A DNA stretch of 64,000 bases. Origin: Panicum virgatum. Taxonomy: Eukaryota > Streptophyta > Magnoliopsida > Poales > Poaceae. The stretch is from positions 36,477,954 through 36,541,953 of the forward strand of contig NC_053139.1 of the NCBI RefSeq assembly GCF_016808335.1. The letters run 5' to 3'. Both the position numbers and the translations under genes were made by a program. The notes under the pieces were generated by a model. The model did not search any database, was not told where the DNA came from, and saw nothing but the letters and a program-made list of their open reading frames with translations. Shown here in pieces: positions 24,231 through 32,998 of this stretch (position 1 is the first letter of the stretch; each line of letters starts with the position of its first letter).

Positions 24231-25870
24231 TGGCCTGCAGCACCCCCTGTACACGATCTCATCCGACGGCCGAGGTTCGTTCTTCGAAACGAAGTCTTCT
24301 CCGCGATGCCGCCATCTTGATGAAGATCAGGTCCGCGGTTTTGGAGGGTCCGCGAAACCCGGGTAGGTGGCCGGTTTTGAGAAAACCTCACGCGCGGGGA
24401 GATTCCCGCCTCCACGCCGTGGCCCTAGACGTCGTTCCCGCCTCGGCCTTCTGACGGCCCTAGACGCCGCCCGACGCCCGTCACATCCTCGCCCGTAGCG
24501 AGGCCCTAGACGCCGTCGACACCCGTCGCCTCTGTCTGTTCCGAGACCAACGCCCGTGCCTCCACTACTTGGCGTCTTCGACCGCCGTCCGCCTCCTTGG
24601 TTTTGTGGCGCAAACCAAAAAAACCCGCCTTCCATCAGCGCTTGCGCCCTCGATCCAGGAGTGGACGCCACAGCTGCCGCCCGGTCCGAGCTCTGTTCCC
24701 GGCTGCCCTTCACCGCCGTCCACCGCACGGTCCATCGGCCACAGCACCTCCACGGCAGCTCCCCGTCGACACTCGATGCCCGTGTACCTGCAATCCAAAG
24801 ACCAAGCGCACGATCACACCGCACGGTTGACAATTCACTTATCACAAGCAGGATAGAGTACTCAACATTCCTCACCTGCCCGTGGTCGCGGTGGGTCGTG
24901 GGGTGCCTCTACTGGTTGGGGCGCTGTCCGTTGGCGCCGCCGGCTCGTGGCGGGCGGCCTACACCTCGTTCTCAGGAGCTTCGGGCGAAAGCTCTGTCCA
25001 GTACTGTGCTGGGTCAACAATGGCGGCGCTTGCGGGCGTCGTTCCCCTCCCTGGAGGCGTTGTTGTGTTGTCTTGGGAGTCGTCGTCCTTCCGCCTTGCC
25101 GACGCGGTGGTTTCCGTCCTCTCGGCGTTGCTTATGGTGGGTCGTCGCTGGTGTGGGTGCTCTGGGGTGGAGCTAAGGTGAAAGCCTTTGCCTGTCTGCA
25201 GGCCGATGATGGCAACGCCTTCGGGTGCCGTTTCCCTCCTTGGAGGCATCATCCGTTCGCTCCTTCCCCCTCTGTGCCCCCATGGTTGGTCGCCTGGTTC
25301 ATCCTGTGTACCTGTCTTGCTTCATTTTACACACTGTCGTCTTGGAGGCCTTGGCCGCGGTGGATTGCTTGTAGATGGTGGTTTGTTGGCCCTGGCGGAT
25401 GCTTCGCCGCCGTGATCGTGTTGTTTGGTGGATACTTTGCCACCCGTGGGTGCTTCGAGTTTGGCGGATGCTTTGCCGCTTTTCCTCTACTTTGGCGGAT
25501 GCTTTGCCGCCGTGGTCGTGCTATTTGGTCGATGTTTGGCCACCGTCTCGTGCTTCGTGCTTGCTCTCCCTTGGCATCTTTGGCGACAGTATATTGTGCA
25601 GGTCCTGCTCCTCGGGTGGCCTTTGATTGGGTGGCTTGTTTGGAGTGTCCTCCCCCTTCGTGCTATTTCTGTTGTCACCTGTTCTGTTAGTGGCTACAGC
25701 CATTTCGTATGTTTGTCTGTACTTTTTCCTCAGTGTTTCTTTATCTTTAGTCCTCTGTGTTCTTGTGCTGGCCAAGTCCTGTTTGGCCGCAACAAGTTTG
25801 TGTCTGTAACTGCTTTCTTCTTAATGAAAAACGTGTTCAGGCACGGTCGCGAAAAAATGATGATAGGGGG

Positions 25871-26429
25871 ATCTACAATATGGTAGTTTTTGAGAGTTGT
25901 GGTGAGAGGAAATCATGCTCTAGTGGATTAATACACACACGGACCTATGATATTTTATTGCTTTTCTGTAAAAAAGTTTAAGTTTGCAGCTGAAACTTAA
26001 TTTGGTCATATTTGACCCCTCCGCATCCTCTCCGCCGCCATGCCATCACAACCCCCGCCGAACACCGCACACCCCCCACCCACTGCCCCCCCCCCCCCCC
26101 CCCCCCCACCCCCCAAACCCCCACACACACACCCACCCACCCACCCAGCCACTGCCCTGCCATGGCCCCATGGCCCCTGTTTCAGGTCAGTAAGCGAAAC
26201 ACAAGCGTTTCCAAGAAGCAGGAGACATTGGCTCCAGGGCTTTTTGCCAAAATCAAGAACGAGGCGGCAGCTTGGGCATTAGCAAGAGCTAAAGATTTAG
26301 AGTCTTTTTTACTGCAAGAATAAACTTTTTTCCTTCACTTCTAACTTGACAAGCCGGCTGTACTCTCCTTTATCCATAAAAATAGGCACAATTTCACGCT
26401 CGTTCGTTAAAAAAGATATTTGACTATTT
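25871..26429. other. Segment paralogous to 29958-30110, with a C-rich tract
   Basis: ACAATATGGTAGTTTTTGAG at 25875 matches ACAATATGGCAGTTTTCGTG near 29962, and the similarity continues through TATGATATTTTA and GTTTAAGTTTGCAG. A long C run and CCCA/CACA repeats (about 26070-26150) interrupt the similarity. Confidence 0.5.
26070..26150. repeat. Poly-C / CCCA-CACA simple repeat
   Basis: A run of more than twenty C residues is followed by CCCCCCAAACCCCC, CACACACA and CCCACCCACCCACCCA. The complementary strand has at least four G runs and could form a G-quadruplex. Confidence 0.9.
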
Positions 26430-26990
26430 GATGGTGCACGAGATGTACGCGTTTGATGGAGCCTTAATTAAGAGGTGGATGGGCACCAACGCTGCTCCAC
26501 TCGTCCTATTTTTTTCCACGCGCATGTCGGTAAGGCGCTGACCCACACAAGACCCGGCAGATCTAATGGGTTGCGTTCCATCATGAGAAAATTGGAGCAC
26601 ATTACCGGCTTGTTGTAGAAAGCGAGGTCAAAGTCATCCAGTCTCGACTCTCGACCATGCCTGCCAGCAGGGGCGGACCGTAGTGGAGGCGAAACTGGGC
26701 ATCGGCCTCTGCTTTGGCCACACGCTGCTCCACTGCAAGTCGACGTCTGTGCTTGTTCGGCTGATGTCGACGAGCAGAAATCAACAAGAGTGAACTTATC
26801 TTGCCCCTGCTTGGTTTGGCTCCACATTCCGCCAATGCCTGCCAAAGTGCCGATATATAATTGGAGCAAGAGGCTGGCAGCAAAATCGTGCCTTGCATTT
26901 GTCTGTGTTAGCAAGCGCATCTCCCCTCTTGAACCTACTAGAAAACGTCATCCATGTTGCCGAGCATTTGGCAGGGTAATTTTTAGAAAT
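26430..26990 (+). pseudogene. Broken copy of the small secreted-peptide gene (promoter and first codons)
   Basis: The segment is similar to 30125-30520: ACCCGGCAGA, CTAATGGGTTG, CCATGCCTGCCA, a TATA-like stretch (GATATATAATT near 26854), GCAAGAGGCTGG and CATCTCCCCTCTTGAAC. The ATG at 26954 begins MLPSIWQ as in the other copy, but similarity stops there and the frame ends three codons later. The signal peptide and second exon are missing. A 169-bp hAT-like MITE is inserted between promoter motifs. Confidence 0.6.
26667..26835. mobile_element. hAT-like MITE in the promoter of the broken peptide-gene copy
   Basis: TGCCTGCCA occurs at 26658-26666 and again at 26836-26844, while the paralogous copy (near 30360) has a single TGCCTGCCA at the same place. 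The insert starts GCAGGGGCGGACC, the CAGGGGCGGA type of hAT terminus. Confidence 0.7.
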
Positions 26991-28015
26991 TTCAGAAAAC
27001 ATACCCAAGATAATTGTGCGTGGATTGAGAACAATACAATAAAAATGATTATTGTAGATTCATCTGGAAAATAGTTCGGCTCATTCCCTCCATACTGGAA
27101 AAGAAAATTATTTTGGACAAGATTTTGGTCAAATATTGGGAATATAAAAACATTGGGAATATAAATTATGAATAACTGAGAGGTCAAGTTGATAAGTACC
27201 TTGACCTCATATATTGTGATGAGTGATTGTCGTGATGACTTGGAGGTTTTGGCGTGTTAGCTTGATTTTGGCTTGTGTTTGTGTCAGGCTAACCGCTGTG
27301 TGTGTGTTTTGTTTATGTTCTTGTGTTTCCTTCTTCAGTGTCCGTGTGGAGCGTTAGGTGTTGACGGGTGGTCAACACGTGGAGTGGACTAACCATGGTG
27401 TAGTCGCGACTCTGTGGAGATTGCGCCGTGTGCTTGGTCTTTGGTTCCAGGTACATGGGCGTCAAGTGTCGACGGAGAGCTGCCGTGGAGGTGCTGTGGT
27501 CGATGGACCGTGCGGTGGACGGCGGTGAAGGGCAGCCGGGACCGGAGCCCGGGCCGAGCGGCAGCTGTGGCGTCCACTCCTGGATCGAGGACGCAAGCGG
27601 CGATAGAAGGCGGGTTTCTTGTTTTGCGCCACAAAACCAAAGAGGTGGAAGACGATTGAAGACGCCAAGTCGTGGAGGCACGGGCGTCGGTCTCGGGACT
27701 GACGGAGGCGACGGGCGTCGACGGCGTCTAGGGCCTCGCTGCGGGCGAGGAGGTGACGGGCGTCGAGCGGCGTCTAGGGCCGTCAGAAGGCCGAGGCGGG
27801 AACGGCGTCTAGGGCCACGGCGTGGAGGCGGGAATCTCCCCGCGCGAGGAGTTTTGGCGGTTTTCTCAAAACCGGCCACCTACCCGAGTTTTACGGACCC
27901 TCCAAAACCGCGGACCGGATCTTCATCAAGATGGCGGCATCATGGAGAAGACTTTGTTCCAAAGAAAGAACCTCAGCCGTCAGATGTGATCGTGTACAGG
28001 GGGATACTGCAGACC

Positions 28016-28094
28016 AACCGGTCTGACCGGTCCCTGACACCGGTCTGACCGGTCCATGGAACCAGTCTGACCGGTCTCCGCGGATATAAATACC
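28016..28094 (+). promoter_or_regulatory. CCGGTC array and TATA box of the solo LTR
   Basis: Three CCGGTCTGACCGG-type motifs (28016-28076) lie directly upstream of ATATAAATA at 28085. This is the expected U3 promoter layout. Confidence 0.65.
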
Positions 28095-28647
28095 CCTTCA
28101 CTTATATTAGGTTAGAGGGGCTTTTGAAACTTGTCCGTGAATTGATGTCTCTCCCAGGCCGCCGCCCCTGTGTCTCTCCCCCCGTTCTTCTCTTTAGGGT
28201 AGGATTTGCTTATGGATTTGTGAGACTTTGTATTGGATTTGATTGGGAAAGGAGGCCCCATCCTTCTTGTGCCATCTGGGCTTTTTGAATCAATCCAATC
28301 CCCTCATTTTTGTGCCCTTGTGTGATGGATCTTGATTTCATTTTTTGTGCACATGATTGCGAGGATTCTACGAGCTCTTTGTTATGAATCCCGAGCTTCT
28401 AGTCCTATCTCAAACCCACTGGAATCACGAGCTCTTTCGAATTGGATTTCTTGAGGTCTTGAGAAAACCCCACCCCTTTTGATCTCATCCTGAAATTCTC
28501 GTGCTATGAAGATCTTTAGGGCGAGATCCCTTGGGGATATGTTCACGGGATAGGTACGAAGCTTTCCTCCAAGTTTCATCAGATTTGGACGTGATTTGCT
28601 CAAGATTCGTGGTTTGAAGACTTATTCACGGGTTTTTCTGGGTGCCA

Positions 28648-28732
28648 ACCGGTCAGACCGGACAGCAAGACCGGTCAGACCGGTCTAGCCGTGTTCAGCC
28701 CCGACCGGTCCGTTGCACCGGTCAGACCGGTC
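28648..28732. repeat. Downstream CCGGTCAGACCGG array of the solo LTR
   Basis: Six CCGGTC half-sites, several in the full ACCGGTCAGACCGGT form, lie within 85 bp. Confidence 0.85.
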
Positions 28733-29153
28733 CAGGCAGACAGGACTGTTGTTTTCCCGATTCGCTTCCGATTTGCTTCTGAGTCTTCGCTCACTCGTTC
28801 TAGGCCTTTTGTGTTGGCTTAGCTTTTCCATAGCTATTCCAAACTTTGGTCAGAATGCTTGAGAGCTTGGGTGATTTTGGGATATAGGCCGACGGTTTGA
28901 ATTTCGAGAGAAATATTGATCGGCTCCCATTTACCCCTATCTGGTCGCCATTTTCGGTCCCTCAATAACTTTTAAGTTGTTGAGTTTCAAAATACAAAAA
29001 CCATATGAATAGAGTTGTCTTGAAAAATACTTTAATAAAATATAAATATATCATTTTGTGATAAATATTTTTATAAAAATAAGAAGTCAAAGTTTGACTT
29101 TGGAGACCATGTCGCTGTCTGAAACGACTTTCTTTTCGTGCAGTGAGGGAGTA

Positions 29154-29559
29154 CGTAAAAAAGGCAGCACCCTTTGTATCGGATCCACAATTCATCGTAC
29201 TGGCCATGTTAGCATCATCTTCCATGCAGGAACAAACGAACAATGTGCTGATAGTGATAGGACGTTTCCGCTGCAGCTCCAACATATCTGCGCTGATGGA
29301 CCAAAATATCGGCTGACGTGCGAAAATGAAATTTACTCGAGCAAAATAACTGGCCATCAATAAAACCAAAACATCGCGCCTAACGCTTCTCGTCAAGTCG
29401 CTCGGATCTTCGCTGATCCAGTCATGGGCTTGTCGCACGCACTCACCAGCTGACCCCGCTGCCCAGCGCCACGGGCACCAGGCCACCAGCCGCCTGCAGC
29501 ACCAGGCCAACAGGCCACCTCTCGAGTCCTGCTCATGCATGATAGTCACGGGATTGCTA
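29154..29559. other. Intergenic, no gene recognised
   Basis: A short CACCAGGCCA-type repeat near 29470-29515 is the only structure seen. Confidence 0.35.
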
Positions 29560-29851
29560 ATTTAATTATTTACTAGAGTTTTACTGTGTGACAATATCTA
29601 TTTTCACTCTTTGAGGGCTATAGAGATTCATCGTGGAAATTGGGCCCAAGGGTTATTCGTGACAATTTCTATTTTCATTCTACGACGTTTTTTAAGGTTT
29701 GTCATAGAAATTGGGTCCACATTAGAGCCTGTATGGGCTATCTGCAAATCTGTGACGAAAGTTCAGAAATCGTCATAGATCCTATTGGTTTATGATGGTT
29801 TTCGTAAACATCACCGAAAATTCATCATGGATTAAAGAATTTCTTGTAGTG
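29560..29851. mobile_element. Terminal fragment of a CACTA-like element
   Basis: The segment ends TTCTTGTAGTG at 29851, the reverse complement of CACTACAAGAA. The interior repeats TCTATTTTCA(C/T)TCT and (A/T)GTGAC(A/G)A words, like subterminal repeats. The matching left end is not visible, so it may be a truncated copy. Confidence 0.5.
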
Positions 29852-30368
29852 TACTCGCTAGCAATTCCATAAATCAAATCTCACCCACGCGGGTTACCTC
29901 TCCGACAGCACCCCTCGGGATGACCTTTTCTCCAGCCTAACTTTGATGACGCTAGGGGATTTACAATATGGCAGTTTTCGTGAGTTGTGGTGAGGGAAAT
30001 GCAGGCTCTAGTGGATTTATATATATGGGCCTATGATATTTTACTGTTTTTTTCTGTAAAAAGGGTTTAAGTTTACAGCAAATTTATTTATCCCACCTGT
30101 TTTTCCAAACTTTTAATTTGGTCGTGTTTGATGGTCCAAAGCGGTGTGCATGATGGAACCGTACTACCATAGAATATTGGATTAGAGGTGGGCGGGCGCC
30201 AACCGTGCTCTACTCTGTCCCATTTTTTTCCCGTGCGTGCCGGAAAGGCGTGGACCCGCACAGGACCCGGCAGACCTAATGGGTTGTGTTCCATCACGTG
30301 AAAAATAGAACACATTACCGACATGCAGAATGTGCGGTCAAAATCATCCAACTCTGGACCATGCCTGC

Positions 30369-30378
30369 CAATATAAGT
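30369..30378 (+). promoter_or_regulatory. Putative TATA box of the peptide gene
   Basis: CCAATATAAGTAG lies about 115 bp upstream of the ATG. A TATA-like stretch stands at the equivalent place in the broken paralogue (near 26854). Confidence 0.45.
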
Positions 30379-30485
30379 AGGGCAAGAGGCTGGTAGCAAA
30401 TCGTACCTTGAATTTTGTCTATCGTGTTAGCAAGCTGCTAACACGGCCCATCTCCCCTCTTGAACCCCTACTAGAAACCTCATCC

Positions 30486-31272
30486 ATGTTGCCGAGCATC
30501 TGGCAGGTTTGGACGAGGTCCATCATGGTGGTTTGTATCATTTTTCTGGCGCTTGTAATGATCTGCAGTGGCGACAGTAAGTGTCCACAACGCCTTTTTT
30601 TTCTTTCCCAATTCTTTTTCTATAAGGACCCATTCATACTAATACTATGATAACATGATACAAAGATTTGAGATCTCCCGTTCTAGATATTAGAAAATTG
30701 ATCTTTTGTAGAAGAAAGCTAACATCGGGGCGATGTTTCCGTCAGAGATGTTGGGCCTCGAGAGAGAAGAGGCCACGACGAAGACACCGGAGATTCCTAT
30801 TCTAACGCTCAAGAATCCAACGGATTCGTGAGATTGACGCCACACCTAACAACGTTAAATCTGCAGATAATTATGGGCGAATGCGATAGATGTGGGTAAT
30901 CTGCATTATTAGCTAATTTTTTGGGGGAGGTCTGATTAAATTTCTGAATTAGTTAATCGATTACAGACATTTTGAGTCTTGTAGGAGTAACTTATAGCGC
31001 ACATTAAGAAACATATAGAGCTTCATTCATTGATAAACTATAACAATGTCTGTTCTGTAACAGCTAGCTAGGAAAAAAAATAGTATCAACTTCTAACATG
31101 CGTAAAAAAATGAAATGTTATACAGTTTATTATGCAAAAAAGAAATTAATCGATTGCCTTCCTGTTGTGCCATCTTCTCATTTATGCAGAAGGTCAGGAT
31201 TCAGGCGGACCGTATGAAACTGGTCCTCCGAGACCTCACTCTCCGTACTTGCACTACCCAGCAAGGCCATAA
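30486..31272 (+). CDS. Putative small secreted peptide, 57 aa, two exons
   Basis: Exon 1 (30486-30576) starts MLPSIWQ and encodes a classic signal peptide with a hydrophobic core (VVCIIFLALVMIC) and a probable cleavage after CSG. It is followed by a strong donor A|GTAAGT. The best acceptor (TTTATGCAG, exon 2 from 31190) continues in frame for 26 codons to TAA at 31270-31272, giving a Pro/Tyr/Gly-rich tail (GGPYETGPPRPH). The other frame of exon 2 is open longer, to 31381, and is richer in Cys (RTCTTQQGH, RWCCVSIKGCTG). A one-base indel may therefore have shifted a Cys-rich peptide. The upstream 500 bp and the first codons are duplicated at 26430-26990. Family and role are not recognised; secretion is inferred from the signal peptide only. 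Confidence 0.45.
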
Positions 31273-32998
31273 ATATCCCGGTGGAGAAATCACCAGGTGG
31301 TGTTGTGTCAGCATCAAGGGGTGCACAGGTGTTTATTGGGGCCCTTTTGCATATGATGACGCGGGACACGTGAAGAGCTGATACTCAATTACGTACGCCC
31401 GTAAAGGAAAAAGACGTTATATATAATAATAAGCTTACAAATAGTTAATAGTAAAATAACGGCCTTTTTTTTCTTTCTCCCGGTTAGTGTGAGATAGTAA
31501 CTCACAAAATATATTCATTTCAAGCTTTCTTTTTCTTTTGAAAGCAGCTTTGAAGCTTTCTTGTATCACCCAAAGTGGAAACTTATGTATATGACATAAA
31601 ACTTTCAGGTATTCTTCTCAAAAAAAAAAACTTTAAGGTGGAAACTTATGTATATGACATAAAACAGAATGGGTTCTCAACCTCTTGCTTATCAGAGGTG
31701 ATTGATTAGCGGTGGTGGCGTGGCTTTAGTCATATGCTACTCGTGATAGATATACTGCACCCATCTCAAATTATAGGTTATGTTTTTATGACATTTTTAG
31801 ATATATATTTTTTTGTTAAGCATCCAAATACGTGTTAGGTCCACAATAATCAGATGCTACAGGAATATTTTGGACAAACGACTGAGGCCTTTCAATAAGA
31901 TGCTAAGATGCGGCATGAATATTTTGGAAACGAAAACTTACTTTTGAATCCTTTGAGTAAGGGAGTCGAAATAGAATTGTAGAAATGTAACACCCTAAAA
32001 TTTACTTCTAAAAGTGTCTAGGTTAGTCCTATAATCTTCAGATTCTAAAAAGATTAATTTTGCAATATTTAAAACTAACCATAAGCTCTAATTTGATCTG
32101 TTGCATTCATGGTGGTGCATATTTTATTTTTGTATGATTGTGTATTGCTACTGTTATTCACTTTTGTCGTCATATATGTGAAATTTTAATCCTAGCGCAT
32201 ATATGATTTATGGCTCAATTTATTCCTTCAAAATCAGGCATGATAAAAAAAACAAAAGTATATTCTAGAGCACTTTCTAAACTTGTAAAATTAGTCCAAC
32301 CAAACTAGTACATCCTAAATTGGTAAAATTGTAAATCTGGATCAAAATTGGCAACCATGTGTTCCATCACCAACCCCTCTGCCCTCTTCTCCTGTGTTCT
32401 CACTGCATCTGCGTTCAGTGGAGAACACATTGCATATGGAAGAAACTACGACACAATCAGCAAGACAGTAAGCAAGCCACACCTTCATCAATAAGAAATT
32501 AAGAATGCAACTGAGGGCAAAATAAGAAACGGTGTGACCGGCTCACCATTAGTAAACTAGCATTTGTAAACAAAAATTTTCCAATTAATAGGCTACCATA
32601 AGCTCCGATCCAGGCAATTAGAGACACAACATATTACAAAGTGACATGCGCCAAAAGTGCCATCTACGCAAAAAAACACTGCTCTTGGTCCACACAATTT
32701 AATAACATCAATAATCAATTCCTCTGCAGCAGCTAACATCAATTCCTCTGCAGCAGCTAGAGGTTTAAGGATAAAGCTTCCATGACGAAACAACCATCAT
32801 TTGCACATGTTGGAAACACAAATGTAATGAACAAAACATAATGAGCCAAGATGCATAATCTGGTCGTGTCACATTTGTTTCAGCTCCCTGCTTCAGTTTT
32901 TTCGACTGCCATAGCTTGCCTACGGTCAATGAACTTGCACAAAAAGAATCTACAGGCTACGGATGCAATGGCATCAGGTACTAAGTTAAGGTGCATAA
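31273..32998. other. Intergenic downstream of the histone deacetylase gene
   Basis: GTGGAAACTTATGTATATGA occurs twice (about 31575 and 31638), about 65 bp apart. TGTAACACCCTAAAATTTAC near 31987 looks like the start of a gypsy LTR, but no matching end was found. The 3' untranslated region of the histone deacetylase gene lies at the right edge. Confidence 0.4.

Larger units (their letters stand above)
23287..24866 (-). mobile_element. LTR-like copy nested in the LINE-type element, ends truncated
   Basis: This is a second, inverted copy of the LTR family at 27177-28964. They share GGGAGCCGATCA, CGTCGGCCTATATCCC-type sequence, two CCGGTCAGACCGG arrays, a TATA box between them, and a GC-rich block near the other end. 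It lacks about 200 bp at its 5' end and about 36 bp at its 3' end relative to that copy. No target duplication could be found, so the borders are approximate. The long frames (24327-24875 minus, 27428-28048 plus in the other copy) are parallel GC-rich frames in a non-coding LTR. Confidence 0.65.
22608..25856 (+). mobile_element. LINE-type retroposon, interrupted by a nested LTR copy
   Basis: The flanks ATGATGCTAGGGGG (22594-22607) and ATGATGATAGGGGG (25857-25870) are a 14-bp target duplication with one mismatch. The uninterrupted target is seen in the paralogous segment at about 29944-29958 (TGATGACGCTAGGGGA followed by the same downstream sequence), which confirms the insertion. The 3' end TAATGAAAAACGTGTTCAGG plus an A run is typical of grass LINEs. 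Removing the nested LTR leaves about 1.7 kb, without a reverse-transcriptase frame. The GC-rich body shares TCCCTCCTTGGAGGC with the copy at 6021-7401, and 25390-25530 repeats TGGCGGATGCTTTGCCGC several times. Confidence 0.7.
27177..28964 (+). mobile_element. Solo LTR (1,788 bp) with CCGGTC arrays
   Basis: The element runs TGAGAGGTCAAG...CGGTCCCTCA, with ATAAC immediately before (27172-27176) and after (28965-28969), a perfect 5-bp target duplication. It contains a TATA box (GATATAAATAC, about 28084-28094) preceded by one CCGGTC motif array and followed about 555 bp later by another. There is no protein-coding content. It belongs to the same family as the inverted copy nested at 23287-24866. 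Confidence 0.88.
27083..29153. mobile_element. Stowaway-type MITE split by a solo LTR
   Basis: The left part (27083-27176) starts ATTCCCTCCATACTGGAAAA. The right part (28965-29153) ends GACTTTCTTTTCGTGCAGTG followed by AGGGAGTA. Together they match a common grass MITE with TATTTTTATAAAAATAAGAAG, TTCAAAAT and CAAGTTGTTGAG-type words. The interruption is the solo LTR at 27177-28964. Confidence 0.75.

Noticed and set aside
31987..32370. TGTAACACCCTAAAATTTAC as a solo LTR start
   Set aside because: No matching 3' terminus or target duplication was found.
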